DNA of 57,506 nt. Source: an uncultured Erysipelotrichaceae bacterium. Lineage in GTDB: Bacteria > Bacillota_I > Bacilli_A > Erysipelotrichales > Erysipelotrichaceae. Location: assembly GCA_902775735.1 (NCBI GenBank), contig CACYNH010000014.1, positions 1-57,506 on the forward strand, given 5' to 3'. Shown piece by piece: positions 27,243-36,097 of the stretch. Both the position numbers and the translations under genes were made by a program. The notes under the pieces are model-generated. The model searched no databases. It saw only the letters and a program-made list of their open reading frames with translations, and had not been told where the DNA came from. How positions within the stretch are numbered: the first letter of the stretch is position 1; every line of letters starts with the position of its first letter.

Positions 27243-28853
27243 TTATTTGTCGAGCTTGGGTCCGGCAGCGACGAGAGCCTTGCCTGCTTCGTTTGTCTCG
27301 TACTTCTTGAAGTTCTTGATGAATCTGGAAGCGAGATCTTCCGCCTTGACATTCCATTCCTCGGCTGTGGCATATGTGTCACGGGGATCGAGGATACCGG
27401 AGTCAACGCCCGGCAGTTCTGTCGGTACTTCGAAGTCGAAGTAAGGGATCTTCTTTGTCGGAGCCTTGAGGACGTCGCCGTTCAGGATCGCGTCGATGAT
27501 GCCTCTTGTGTCCTTGATGGAGATACGCTTGCCTGTGCCGTTCCAGCCGGTGTTGACCAGATAAGCCTTGGCGCCGCTCTTTTTCATCTTCTTGACGAGC
27601 TCTTCACCGTACTTTGTCGGATGGAGTTCGAGGAAGGCCTGACCGAAGCATGCGCTGAATGTCGGAGTCGGTTCTGTGATGCCGCGCTCTGTTCCTGCCA
27701 GCTTGGCTGTGAAGCCGGAGAGGAAGTAGTACTGTGTCTGTTCCGGAGTGAGGATGGAGACGGGCGGCAGAACGCCGAACGCGTCAGCACTCAGGAAGAT
27801 GACGTTTTCAGCAGCGGGACCTGCGGAAACCGGACGGACGATCTTTTCGATGTGGTCGATCGGATAGGAAACACGTGTGTTCTCGGTTACGCTCTTGTCG
27901 GCGAAATCGATCTTGCCTTCAGCGTCGACTGTGACGTTTTCAAGCAGAGCGTCTCTTCGGATGGCGTTGTAGATATCCGGTTCGGAATCCTTGTCGAGGT
28001 TGATGACCTTGGCATAGCAGCCGCCTTCGAAGTTGAAGACGCCTTCGTCATCCCAGCCGTGCTCGTCATCGCCGATGAGCAGACGCTTCGGGTCTGTGGA
28101 CAGAGTTGTTTTACCTGTTCCGGAGAGACCGAAGAAGATGGCTGTGTTCTTGCCTTCCATATCGGTGTTTGCGGAGCAGTGCATGGAAGCGATGCCCTTG
28201 AGCGGCAGGTAGTAGTTCATCATGGAGAACATACCCTTCTTCATTTCGCCGCCGTACCATGTGTTCAGGATGACCTGCTCACGGCTTGTGATGTTGAAGG
28301 CAACGGCTGTCTCGGAGTTGAGGCCCATTTCCTTATAGTCTTCAACCTTTGCCAGGGAAGCTGTGTAGACAACGAAGTCAGGTTCGAAGTTCTTCAGTTC
28401 TTCCTCAGTCGGCTTGATGAACATGTTTCTGACGAAGTGTGCCTGCCATGCGACTTCCATCATGAAGCGCACTGCCATGCGTGTATCCTTGTTGGCGCCG
28501 CAGAATGCGTCGACAACGAACAGTCTCTTGTTGGAGAGTTCCTTCTGTGCGAGTTCCTTCAGCTTGGCCCAGTTTTCCTGGCTCAGCGGATGGTTGTCAT
28601 TGGGATATTCAGGGGAATTCCACCAGACTGTGTCCTTGGAGTTTTCATCCATAACGATGTACTTGTCCTTAGGGGAGCGGCCGGTGTAGATACCTGTCAT
28701 AACGTTGACAGCGTCGAGTTCTGTGAGCTGACCCTTTTCATAGCCGGTCAGTTCAGGCTTCATCTCTTCGTTGAACAGAAGTTCATAGGAAGGATTGTAG
28801 ACGATCTCTTTTGTACCTGTAATTCCATACTTTTCTAAATTGATTTCAGACAT
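27243..28853 (-). CDS. pckA: Phosphoenolpyruvate carboxykinase (ATP)
   Basis: The 536-residue cytosolic enzyme interconverts oxaloacetate plus ATP with PEP, CO2 and ADP. The P-loop-like [11 protein letters not shown] is near residues 242-252, followed by [12 protein letters not shown] (metal site) and [20 protein letters not shown] near the N-terminus and [13 protein letters not shown] also match the family, and the length is standard. GGAG lies seven bases before ATG. It lies downstream of the oxaloacetate decarboxylase operon on the same strand, with about 190 bases between that could hold its own promoter. Confidence 0.96.
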   Translation of the reverse strand: MSEINLEKYGITGTKEIVYNPSYELLFNEEMKPELTGYEKGQLTELDAVNVMTGIYTGRSPKDKYIVMDENSKDTVWWNSPEYPNDNHPLSQENWAKLKELAQKELSNKRLFVVDAFCGANKDTRMAVRFMMEVAWQAHFVRNMFIKPTEEELKNFEPDFVVYTASLAKVEDYKEMGLNSETAVAFNITSREQVILNTWYGGEMKKGMFSMMNYYLPLKGIASMHCSANTDMEGKNTAIFFGLSGTGKTTLSTDPKRLLIGDDEHGWDDEGVFNFEGGCYAKVINLDKDSEPDIYNAIRRDALLENVTVDAEGKIDFADKSVTENTRVSYPIDHIEKIVRPVSAGPAAENVIFLSADAFGVLPPVSILTPEQTQYYFLSGFTAKLAGTERGITEPTPTFSACFGQAFLELHPTKYGEELVKKMKKSGAKAYLVNTGWNGTGKRISIKDTRGIIDAILNGDVLKAPTKKIPYFDFEVPTELPGVDSGILDPRDTYATAEEWNVKAEDLASRFIKNFKKYETNEAGKALVAAGPKLDK

Positions 28854-28871
28854 TTTATTTCTCCATTCCTT

Positions 28872-28890
28872 AAATGTTTTTTCAACATTT
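28872..28890. promoter_or_regulatory. Perfect inverted repeat in the pckA leader
   Basis: AAATGTT and AACATTT flank five bases, just upstream of the pckA ribosome site. It could be an operator or an mRNA hairpin. Confidence 0.35.
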
Positions 28891-28935
28891 CAACGCGTAT
28901 TTTAAACCGTTTTATATGAAAAGTCAGTAACGAAA

Positions 28936-28952
28936 TTTCATTTAAATGTGAA
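28936..28952. promoter_or_regulatory. Operator-like palindrome upstream of pckA
   Basis: TTTCATTTAAATGTGAA is an almost perfect palindrome about 85 bases before the start codon. On the minus strand TGACTT and TAAAAT near 28900-28930 could form a pckA promoter just downstream. Confidence 0.3.
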
Positions 28953-29045
28953 TTTTATGACAAACTTTTAACAATGTCAGATGTATGCGTTTTCAATTGT
29001 GAAATACCGCTTGATATGCACTTTTCAGTGCTGTTTTCACATTGC

Positions 29046-30167
29046 TTATCCGCCGAAAATCTTCAGCATGAAGCCGGCAGCGACAGCCGAACCGATGACG
29101 CCGGCGACGTTGGGACCCATTGCATGCATGAGCAGATAGTTGCTCGGATTCGCCTTCTGGCCTTCCATCTGGCTGACACGGGCAGCCATCGGAACCGCGG
29201 AGACGCCGGCTGAACCGATCAGCGGATTGACCTTGCCGCCGGTCAGTCGGTACATGATCTTGCCGAGCATGAGGCCGCCGATGGTCGAGAAGCTGAACGC
29301 GATGAGACCCAGGATAATGATCTCGATTGTTCTCAGTGTCAGGAAGGTTGTGGCGACAGCCTTTGCGCCGACGGAGATGCCCAGGAAGATAATGACGATG
29401 TTTGTCAGGGCGTTCTGGGCGGTGTCGGAAAGTCTGTCGGTCAGACCTGTTTCCTTGAGCAGGTTGCCGAACATCAGCATACCCACCAGCGGTGCGGTAT
29501 CGGGAATCAGCAGGACAACGAAGATCGTGACCGCGATCGGGAAGATGATCTTCTCGGTTCTGGATACGGATCTTGTCTGCTTCATGACAACCTTGCGTTC
29601 TTTTTCGGTTGTCATCAGTCTCATCAGAGGCGGCTGGATCATCGGGATCAGAGCCATGTAGGAATAGGCTGCGATCGCGATGGCCGGCAGGTATTCCATG
29701 GCCAGCTTGGAAGCGGTCAGGATCGCGGTCGGACCGTCAGCGCCGCCGATGACGCCGATGGCAGCTGCGACTTTGGGATCAAAGCCGAGGGCCAGCGCCA
29801 GCAGGAACGCCGTGAAGATGCCGAACTGCGCGCCCGCGCCCATGATCAGTGATGAGGGACTCGCGATCAGCGGTCCGAAATCGGTCATGGCGCCGGTGCC
29901 CAGGAAGACAAGCGACGGGTAGATGCCGTATTCAACGCCTAATGAAAGGTAATGGATCAGGCCTTCGGTGATTCCGGTGCGGGGCAGGTTTGCCAGCAGG
30001 ATGCCGAAAGCGATCGGGATCATGAGCAGAGGCTCATATTTCTTGCCGATGCCAAGATAAAGCAGCAGGCATGCGACAAGAATCATCACAAGATATCTGG
30101 GATCTTCAAGAAGAGCGGCGAAGCCGGACTCCTGGAAGATTTTGGCAAGGACTTCGATAATATACAT
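29046..30167 (-). CDS. oadB: Na+-translocating oxaloacetate decarboxylase, beta subunit
   Basis: The 373-residue polytopic membrane protein decarboxylates carboxybiotin and pumps Na+ out. The family hallmark GVIGGADGPTAILTASKLA lies near residues 140-160; GTGAMTDFGPLIA and the C-terminal GSAGVSAVPMAARVSQ are also conserved. The gene is the last of the oadA-oadG-bccP-oadB operon; GAGG lies just before ATG. Methylmalonyl-CoA or glutaconyl-CoA decarboxylases share this subunit, but the alpha subunit here is of the oxaloacetate/pyruvate carboxylase type. Confidence 0.92.
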   Translation of the reverse strand: MYIIEVLAKIFQESGFAALLEDPRYLVMILVACLLLYLGIGKKYEPLLMIPIAFGILLANLPRTGITEGLIHYLSLGVEYGIYPSLVFLGTGAMTDFGPLIASPSSLIMGAGAQFGIFTAFLLALALGFDPKVAAAIGVIGGADGPTAILTASKLAMEYLPAIAIAAYSYMALIPMIQPPLMRLMTTEKERKVVMKQTRSVSRTEKIIFPIAVTIFVVLLIPDTAPLVGMLMFGNLLKETGLTDRLSDTAQNALTNIVIIFLGISVGAKAVATTFLTLRTIEIIILGLIAFSFSTIGGLMLGKIMYRLTGGKVNPLIGSAGVSAVPMAARVSQMEGQKANPSNYLLMHAMGPNVAGVIGSAVAAGFMLKIFGG

Positions 30168-30178
30168 CTTCCCTCACC

Positions 30179-30574
30179 TCACTGCATTGTCGCCAGAATC
30201 TGATCTGTCTGAATGGAAGCGCCTTTCGTCACAGTAACTGATGTGATCGTGCCATTCTTCGGGGCAACGATTTCATTTTCCATTTTCATCGCTTCAAGAA
30301 TGAAGAGGATTTCGCCTTCTTTTACGCTCTGGCCCTGGGCAACTCTGACGTCCAGGATTGTGCCGGGCATCGGCGACTTGATGGGATCGCCTGCTCCGGC
30401 AGGTGCGGCCGGTGCAGCCGGAGCGGCTGCGGGCGCGGGTGAAGCGGCGGGCGCAGGTGCTGCTTCGGAAGCTTTATGAACTTCTTCTGCCTTGCCCAGA
30501 TATACGGCTGTGGCGTTTCCCTTTTCAACTTCCACTTCGTATTTTTTTCCGTTTAATGTAACAATATATTTCAT
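30179..30574 (-). CDS. Biotin carrier protein of the decarboxylase (biotinyl domain)
   Basis: The 131-residue protein starts with a short beta domain (KYIVTLNGKKYEVEVEKG), continues with a flexible alanine/proline-rich linker (about residues 35-60) and ends with a biotinyl domain whose EAMKMEN motif carries the lysine that receives biotin. It shuttles the carboxyl group from OadA to OadB. In many bacteria this domain is the C-terminus of OadA; here it is a separate gene. Spacing to its neighbours is 11-15 bases. Confidence 0.93.
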   Translation of the reverse strand: MKYIVTLNGKKYEVEVEKGNATAVYLGKAEEVHKASEAAPAPAASPAPAAAPAAPAAPAGAGDPIKSPMPGTILDVRVAQGQSVKEGEILFILEAMKMENEIVAPKNGTITSVTVTKGASIQTDQILATMQ

Positions 30575-30589
30575 TTTGATTCGTCCCCC

Positions 30590-30919
30590 TTAGTCCAGTG
30601 CTTTGATCGATTTGAAGATCAGCTGATCAAGCGGAATGCCGCTGGAGTCGCTGACAATCGCCATGAGGCAGGCTGCCGTCTTTTCGTCCACGTCATAGAG
30701 CGCGATTTCGCCGCCGTAGATTTCGTGCGGCTTTTCTTCCGCTTTGACGGGAGCGGGCGCGGGCTTCGCGACGGGAGCCGGCGCTTCGCTTTCGACTGCC
30801 TTTTCCATCGCCGAGACGGCCTTGTTGATGAGTACGAGGATGCCCCATAGGAGCACCAGCATCAGGAATACAACAAGGAATCCGGACAGGGCGATCATGA
30901 GAGCTTGACCGATGGCCAT
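30590..30919 (-). CDS. oadG: Oxaloacetate decarboxylase gamma-like subunit
   Basis: The 109-residue protein has one N-terminal transmembrane helix (about residues 6-32), a linker rich in Pro, Ala and Lys (about 40-65) and a small acidic C-terminal domain. This is the build of OadG, which holds the pump complex together. It sits between oadA (one-base gap) and the biotin carrier gene. GGAGG lies before ATG. Confidence 0.83.
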   Translation of the reverse strand: MAIGQALMIALSGFLVVFLMLVLLWGILVLINKAVSAMEKAVESEAPAPVAKPAPAPVKAEEKPHEIYGGEIALYDVDEKTAACLMAIVSDSSGIPLDQLIFKSIKALD

Positions 30920-30920
30920 A

Positions 30921-32306
30921 TTACTCCGCCTCCTCGATCGAGTAGCTGACCTTGAGGGCTTTCTTTTCCTGTCTTTCCTTCAGATAAGCTTCAGCCTGCT
31001 GCGGGAATGCGACATAGCTCAGCACATCTTCCTCACTCTCAGCCAGGGATCCGAGGTACGCTCTTGCGCCCGGGATTTCCGGCTCGATGGTGTCGTCATA
31101 GCGGCCTTCGATCGGCTTTTCATCGCCCAGGGCGAGTTTGACGAGTTCCTGGCTGACTTCACCGGGAGCCTTGCCGTATTCGCCTCTGAGGTAGCTCTTG
31201 ACTTCCTTGGAGATGTTCTTGTAGCGGCCGCCGGTCAGGACGTTTGTGACAGCCTGGACGCCGACCATCTGGCTCATCGGGGTGACCAGAGGCGGATAGC
31301 CGAGGTCTTTTCTGACTCGCGGTGTTTCGGCGAGAACCTCATCCAGCTTGTCGAGTTTGTCGACCGCGGTCAGCTGGGCGATCAGGTTGGATAACATGCC
31401 GCCCGGAATCTGGTAGTTCAGGGCGTCGATCTTTGTTGTAAGAACGGACGGGTTGAGGCCGCCTTCCTTGAGGAATCTTGCCTGGACCGGCTTGAAATGG
31501 TTGTTGATGGCCTGGCAGACCTTGAGGTCAACGCCGCAGTCATAACCCATTTCATTGAGGGCGTAAACCATGGATTCGGTTGCCGGGTGGGATGTGCCGC
31601 CGGAGAAGATGGAGATGGCGGTGTCGATGCCGGCAGCGCCTGCTTCAACAGCCTTCATCAGGGTCAGCGGACCCAGACCGGTTGTGCTGTGGGAATGTAC
31701 ATAAACAGGTATCTTCACTTCTTTGACAAGAGCGGAAACGAGGTCGTAGCAGACCTGCGGGCTCATGATACCGGCCATATCTTTGATGCAGATGGAGTTG
31801 CAGCCCATGGATTCGAGCGTCTTGCCGAGTTCGACATACTTTTCAAATGTGTGGATCGGGCTGATTGTATAGCAGATTGTGCCCTGGGCGTAACCGCCTG
31901 CCTTGAGGCATTCGTCGATGGCTGTGGCCATGTTCTGCGGGTCGTTCAGCGCGTCAAAGATACGGATAATATCAATACCGTTTTCGACCGACTTGCGGAC
32001 GAAAGCACGGACAGTGTCATCGGAATAGTGCTTATAGCCGAGGATGTTCTGCCCTCTCAGCAGCATCTGCAGCTTTGTGTTCTTTACCTTGGAGCGGATA
32101 AAGCGCAGTCTGTCCCACGGATCTTCATCAAGATAACGCAGACAGGAATCAAATGTGGCGCCTCCCCAGACTTCCATTGAGTAGTAGCCGGCCTTGTCCA
32201 TGGTTTCGAGAATTCCCTCGAAATCGGATCTCGGCATACGTGTGGCAATCTGCGACTGATTGGCGTCACGCAGCACTACTTCAGTGATATGAACCTGTTT
32301 ATTCAT
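30921..32306 (-). CDS. oadA: Oxaloacetate decarboxylase, alpha subunit (carboxyltransferase domain)
   Basis: The 461-residue protein is a DRE-TIM carboxyltransferase: VVLRDANQSQIATRMP at the start, EVWGGATFDSCLRYLDEDPW, and CIKDMAGIM with the active lysine and the VHSHSTTGLG metal site. A conserved C-terminal PxxVTPMSQMVGVQAV region follows. It lacks the fused biotinyl domain, which is encoded separately three genes down. It moves CO2 from oxaloacetate to biotin, releasing pyruvate. ATG at 32306 is preferred; TTG six bases upstream is closer to GGTAGG and cannot be excluded. Confidence 0.93.
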   Translation of the reverse strand: MNKQVHITEVVLRDANQSQIATRMPRSDFEGILETMDKAGYYSMEVWGGATFDSCLRYLDEDPWDRLRFIRSKVKNTKLQMLLRGQNILGYKHYSDDTVRAFVRKSVENGIDIIRIFDALNDPQNMATAIDECLKAGGYAQGTICYTISPIHTFEKYVELGKTLESMGCNSICIKDMAGIMSPQVCYDLVSALVKEVKIPVYVHSHSTTGLGPLTLMKAVEAGAAGIDTAISIFSGGTSHPATESMVYALNEMGYDCGVDLKVCQAINNHFKPVQARFLKEGGLNPSVLTTKIDALNYQIPGGMLSNLIAQLTAVDKLDKLDEVLAETPRVRKDLGYPPLVTPMSQMVGVQAVTNVLTGGRYKNISKEVKSYLRGEYGKAPGEVSQELVKLALGDEKPIEGRYDDTIEPEIPGARAYLGSLAESEEDVLSYVAFPQQAEAYLKERQEKKALKVSYSIEEAE

Positions 32307-32348
32307 ATACAAAAATACCTACCTTCCTTAAAATCCAAAATCAGAGAC

Positions 32349-32357
32349 ATGATAACA
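32349..32357 (-). promoter_or_regulatory. Extended -10 promoter of the oad operon
   Basis: TGTTATCAT on the minus strand (TG-n-TATCAT) lies 42 bases before the oadA start; no good -35 is seen, which fits an extended -10. Confidence 0.45.
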
Positions 32358-32607
32358 CAATTCAACCATTTCAGGTACCCCTGATTGTGAAATCACTGAC
32401 ATAATATTTTACCGCGCTGAATCAGGAAATTTTTAACCGGTTCTGCGCCGCGTGAAATGTTACACCGCTGTTTCCGTTTTGACAAGTTGAGAAACTCATC
32501 TTTTCGCGTTTTTTACTGATTTTTCTGAACTTTTCGCCGTTGGAAAAACGGCAGCGCTTACACTGCCTTTCTTCCTCTCTTCCCCTCTTCGCTCTGCGGT
32601 CTCTGCA

Positions 32608-32637
32608 TAAAAAACCCGCATGGCTTTGACATGCGGG
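32608..32637 (-). terminator. Terminator of carB
   Basis: CCCGCATG and CATGCGGG form a perfect 8-bp stem; the minus strand continues with six to seven Ts. Confidence 0.9.
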
Positions 32638-32656
32638 ATGAGTAAGGTTTCTGTGA

Positions 32657-35600
32657 TCAGGCGTCGATGGTGGAGATCTTTAATGTGATTTCCTCCAGGA
32701 CGTCAAGCAGTGCCCTGACGGTGTCAAGGGATGTGAAGATCGTGGTGTTGTTTTCGACCGCGCACATACGGATCTGGGCGCCGTCGTTGGCCTCGTCTGC
32801 CGACTGGATCTTTCTGGTGTTGATCACATAGGCGATGTGGCCCTGTCTGATCGCGCCGGGGATGTCGTCGGGATCTTCGGAGATCTTCTTTCTGATGTGG
32901 GTGCGGATGCCGTTGGCCTTGAGGAATTCGGCAGTGCCTCTTGTCGCTTCGATGTTGAAGCCGAGGTCATAGAAGCGTCTGATCAGCGGCAGCGCTTCTT
33001 CCTTGTCGTCATCGGCGATGGTCGCAAAGACGGTGCCGTAGTTTCTTAAGCTCATGCTGGAAGCCTGCAGGGCTTTGTAAAGAGCTCTGTTGAGTCTGTC
33101 GTCGTAGCCGATCGCTTCGCCGGTGGACTTCATTTCCGGGGAGAGGTAGGCGTCAAGTCCCTTGATTTTCGAGAATGAGAAGACAGGAACCTTGACATAG
33201 TAGCGCTTCTTTTCCTCCGGATAGAGATCGAAGAATCCCTGTTCCTTGAGGCTCTTGCCCAGGATCACTTCCGTGGCGATGTCAGCTAAAGGATAGCCGG
33301 TTGCCTTGGAGAGGAACGGAACGGTTCTGGAGGAGCGGGGATTGACCTCGATGACATAGACGTTGTCGTCTTTGTCGACGATGAACTGGATGTTGTAGAT
33401 GCCGACGATGCCGATGCCAAGACCCAGCTTCTTTGTGTACTGCAGGATGATTCCCTTCACCTTGTTGGAGATGGAGAATGTCGGATAGACGGAGATGGAG
33501 TCGCCGGAATGGATGCCGGTTCTTTCGACCAGTTCCATGATGCCCGGGCAGAAGACGTCGCGCCCGTCGCATACAGCGTCGACTTCGACTTCCTTGCCGC
33601 CGATGTACTTATCGACCAGAACCGGTTTGTCCTCATCGATTTCAACGGCTGTTCTGAGGTAGTGCTTCAGCTGTTCCTCATTGCCTACAATCTGCATGGC
33701 TCTGCCGCCAAGGACGAAGGAAGGTCTGACTAAAACCGGATAGCCGATTTCGGCGGCCGCCGCAAGACCGTCCTCGATCTTTGTGACGGCTTTGCCGGTC
33801 GGCTGGGGAATGCCGAGTTCATGGAGCACCTTTTCAAAGCTGTCGCGGTTTTCGGCTCTTTCGATCGCCTCGACGCTGGTGCCGATGATATTGACGCCGC
33901 GCTTCATGATCGGCTCAGCCAGATTGATCGCTGTCTGTCCGCCCAGGGAGGCGATGACGCCTTCGGGGTTTTCAAACAGGACGATGTTCATGACATCTTC
34001 CGGGGTGAGCGGTTCAAAGTAGAGTTTGTCGGCGGTTGTATAGTCGGTGGAGACGGTTTCCGGGTTGGAGTTGATGATGATTTCCTCATAGCCTGCCTTG
34101 GCGATGGTCTGCACGGCGTGGACGGTGGAGTAGTCAAACTCGATGCCCTGGCCGATGCGGATCGGGCCGGCGCCCAAAACGACGATCTTCTTTTTATCGG
34201 AGAGGCGGGACTGGTTTTCGCCTGTGTAGGAGGAATAGTGGTAGGCGATGTACTTGCCGGAGTGCAGGGTGTCGACCATGCGGAAGACCGGGAAGAGGTT
34301 ATTGCTCTTTCTCATATCGAAGACGGACAGTTCGTCAGTCTTCCAGAGCTTTGCGATGAAGGCGTCGCAGAATCCCATCTTTTTCGCGGCTTTGAGTGTT
34401 TCAAAGTCATTGGGGTTTGCGGCCAGTGTTCTTTCCATCTCAACAATCTTTTTGATGGAATTGAGGAAGAGGTCGGTGATCATTGTGATCTCATGGATCT
34501 TTTCAACCGGCACATCCCTTCTGATCAGTTCGGTGACGGCGAAGATATTGTCATAGCGGAACTCGGCGACATAGTCGAGCAGCTCTTCAGTTGTGTAAGA
34601 GTCAAAGGCGGCCTTGTAGAGGTGGTTGACGCCTGTTTCCAGGGAACGCACGCTCTTTAACATGCATTCTTCGAGGTTGGAACCGATGCCCATGACTTCG
34701 CCGGTCGCCTTCATCTGGGTGCCCAGCTGATTTGGTGTGTTGGGGAACTTGTCAAACGGGAAGCGCGGGAACTTGGCGACGATGTAATCGAGGCTGGGTT
34801 CCTTGTCGGCGGTTGTGCCGGCCACTTCAATCTCTTCAAGCGCCATGCCCATGGCGATCTTCGCGGTGACTCTTGCGATCGGATAGCCGGAAGCCTTTGA
34901 GGCAAGGGCGGAGCTTCTGGAAACTCTCGGGTTGACTTCGATCAGGAAGTATTCGCTGGTTTCCGGATGGAGAGCGAACTGGACGTTGCAGCCGCCTTCG
35001 ATTTTGAGCTCGCGGATGATCTTGATCGCCGAATCGTTGAGCATTTTCAGATCATGGTCATTGAGGGAAAGGATCGGGGCGACAACGATGGAGTCGCCGG
35101 TGTGGACGCCGACGGGGTCGACGTTTTCCATACCGCAGATCGTGATCGTCTTGTCGTTGGAGTCACGCATGACTTCAAACTCGATTTCCTTGTAGCCTCT
35201 GACGCTCTTTTCGATGAGGACCTGGTGAACCGGGGAAAGCTGGAAGGCGTTTGTGCCGATTTCGATGAGTTCCTCTTCATTGTAGGCAAAGCCGCCGCCG
35301 GTGCCGCCGAGTGTGAACGCGGGTCTTAAGACAACCGGATAGCCGATGTGCTTTGCGGCTTCGATGGCTTCGTCGAGGGAATATGTGATTTCAGAGGGGA
35401 TGACCGGTTCGCCGATCTTCTGGCACATTTCCTTGAACATCTGGCGGTCCTCCGCCCTTTCGATGCTTTCTCTCGGTGTGCCGAGCAGTTCGACGCCGCA
35501 TTCTTTGAGAATGCCCTTTTTGTCGAGCTGGACAGCCAGGTTCAGACCGGTCTGGCCGCCGATGCCGGGCACGATTGCGTCGGGTCTTTCATAGCGCAGG

Positions 35601-35830
35601 ATTTTGGCGATGTACTCCAGGGTCAGCGGTTCCATATAGACTTTGTCCGCCATCTGGGTGTCTGTCATGATTGTCGCCGGGTTGGAATTGCAGAGAATGA
35701 CCTGGTAGCCCTCTTCCCTTAAGGCGATGCACGCCTGGGTTCCGGCATAGTCGAATTCCGCCGCCTGGCCGATGACAATCGGTCCTGAGCCTATAATCAG
35801 TACTTTTTTGATGTCTGTCCTTTTTGCCAT
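32657..35830 (-). CDS. carB: Carbamoyl-phosphate synthase, large subunit
   Basis: The 1057-residue protein has the full CarB layout: two ATP-grasp halves (about 1-400 and 545-930, each with GSGPIVIGQ/GAGPIRIGQ and the GGTGGG or GGRAM phosphate-binding segments), an oligomerisation region between them (about 400-545) and a C-terminal MGS-like allosteric domain (about 935-1057). It makes carbamoyl phosphate from glutamine-derived ammonia, bicarbonate and 2 ATP for pyrimidine and arginine synthesis. AAGGAG precedes ATG. The small subunit carA is not adjacent, which is unusual; a promoter with a terminator-bearing leader precedes it. Confidence 0.97.
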   Translation of the reverse strand: MAKRTDIKKVLIIGSGPIVIGQAAEFDYAGTQACIALREEGYQVILCNSNPATIMTDTQMADKVYMEPLTLEYIAKILRYERPDAIVPGIGGQTGLNLAVQLDKKGILKECGVELLGTPRESIERAEDRQMFKEMCQKIGEPVIPSEITYSLDEAIEAAKHIGYPVVLRPAFTLGGTGGGFAYNEEELIEIGTNAFQLSPVHQVLIEKSVRGYKEIEFEVMRDSNDKTITICGMENVDPVGVHTGDSIVVAPILSLNDHDLKMLNDSAIKIIRELKIEGGCNVQFALHPETSEYFLIEVNPRVSRSSALASKASGYPIARVTAKIAMGMALEEIEVAGTTADKEPSLDYIVAKFPRFPFDKFPNTPNQLGTQMKATGEVMGIGSNLEECMLKSVRSLETGVNHLYKAAFDSYTTEELLDYVAEFRYDNIFAVTELIRRDVPVEKIHEITMITDLFLNSIKKIVEMERTLAANPNDFETLKAAKKMGFCDAFIAKLWKTDELSVFDMRKSNNLFPVFRMVDTLHSGKYIAYHYSSYTGENQSRLSDKKKIVVLGAGPIRIGQGIEFDYSTVHAVQTIAKAGYEEIIINSNPETVSTDYTTADKLYFEPLTPEDVMNIVLFENPEGVIASLGGQTAINLAEPIMKRGVNIIGTSVEAIERAENRDSFEKVLHELGIPQPTGKAVTKIEDGLAAAAEIGYPVLVRPSFVLGGRAMQIVGNEEQLKHYLRTAVEIDEDKPVLVDKYIGGKEVEVDAVCDGRDVFCPGIMELVERTGIHSGDSISVYPTFSISNKVKGIILQYTKKLGLGIGIVGIYNIQFIVDKDDNVYVIEVNPRSSRTVPFLSKATGYPLADIATEVILGKSLKEQGFFDLYPEEKKRYYVKVPVFSFSKIKGLDAYLSPEMKSTGEAIGYDDRLNRALYKALQASSMSLRNYGTVFATIADDDKEEALPLIRRFYDLGFNIEATRGTAEFLKANGIRTHIRKKISEDPDDIPGAIRQGHIAYVINTRKIQSADEANDGAQIRMCAVENNTTIFTSLDTVRALLDVLEEITLKISTIDA

Positions 35831-35913
35831 TGTGTCTCTCCTTCCTGAATCAACAGTGTTTTATGGCGCGATGCATTGACGTTTTGAGAACAGCGATGGA
35901 ATGTGAGTATAAG

Positions 35914-35952
35914 AAAAAACCGGTTTCTAAATGATAAACATTGAGAAACCGG
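35914..35952 (-). terminator. Intrinsic terminator/attenuator in the carB leader
   Basis: On the minus strand CCGGTTTCT and AGAAACCGG form a perfect 9-bp stem with a 15-base loop and six Ts. It lies 84 bases upstream of the carB start and about 110 bases after the promoter at 36069-36097, so it should abort carB transcripts unless overcome. It might instead only end transcripts of the GH3 gene. Confidence 0.8.
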
Positions 35953-36010
35953 GATAGGACTCACTGACGGGAACTGATTCGATTGTAAACATTCCGACAA
36001 CCTTCATCAT
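35927..36010 (-). CDS. Possible 27-residue leader peptide in front of carB
   Basis: ATG-ATG at 36010 has AGGAG six bases upstream and opens a 27-codon frame that ends in TAG at 35927-35929. Its last ten codons run through the 5' arm and loop of the terminator, so a ribosome translating it would cover the hairpin. The peptide begins MMKVVGMFTIE and ends PGFSMFII; I recognise no family. This arrangement recalls leader-peptide attenuation (as in enteric pyrBI), but is not known for carB in Firmicutes as far as I am aware. Confidence 0.45.
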   Translation of the reverse strand: MMKVVGMFTIESVPVSESYPGFSMFII

Positions 36011-36068
36011 GATACGCTCCTGCTCCATCTTGATGTCTTCAGGCACTGCTGTGCTGATGACCGTGTAA

Positions 36069-36097
36069 AAGGTATCATTTTGAAATACGGATGTCAA
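36069..36097 (-). promoter_or_regulatory. Promoter of the carB leader
   Basis: A consensus TTGACA (36092-36097) and TACCTT (36069-36074) are separated by 17 bases on the minus strand. Confidence 0.65.

Larger units (their letters stand above)
32307..32656. other. Intergenic region between carB and oadA (350 bp)
   Basis: No gene is supported. It holds the carB terminator (32608-32637), the oadA promoter region (32349-32357) and, between them, an AT-rich stretch with a small inverted repeat TCAGG-TACC-CCTGA near 32371-32384. An ATTTCACAAT string here recurs on the same strand near 28993-29003 upstream of pckA. Confidence 0.5.

Noticed and set aside
27621..28838. 405-residue open frame on the plus strand
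   Set aside because: Antisense to pckA, whose protein is certain; the composition (Cys, Phe, Val rich) is that of a shadow frame.
30322..30528. Proline-rich frame inside the biotin carrier gene
   Set aside because: It is the alternative frame of the Ala/Pro linker and has no independent support.
31497..32180. 227-residue open frame on the plus strand
   Set aside because: Antisense to oadA, which has unmistakable carboxyltransferase motifs.
32301..32312. TTG start for oadA
   Set aside because: TTG at 32312 is nearer GGTAGG, but ATG at 32306 gives the family-typical N-terminus; kept only as an alternative.
33821..34660. 279-residue open frame on the plus strand
   Set aside because: Antisense to carB, no start signal, no recognisable motif.
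35797..36000. 67-residue frame across the carB start on the minus strand
   Set aside because: It overlaps the start of carB in another frame and crosses the terminator hairpin; no ribosome site. The 27-codon frame with AGGAG is the better leader candidate.
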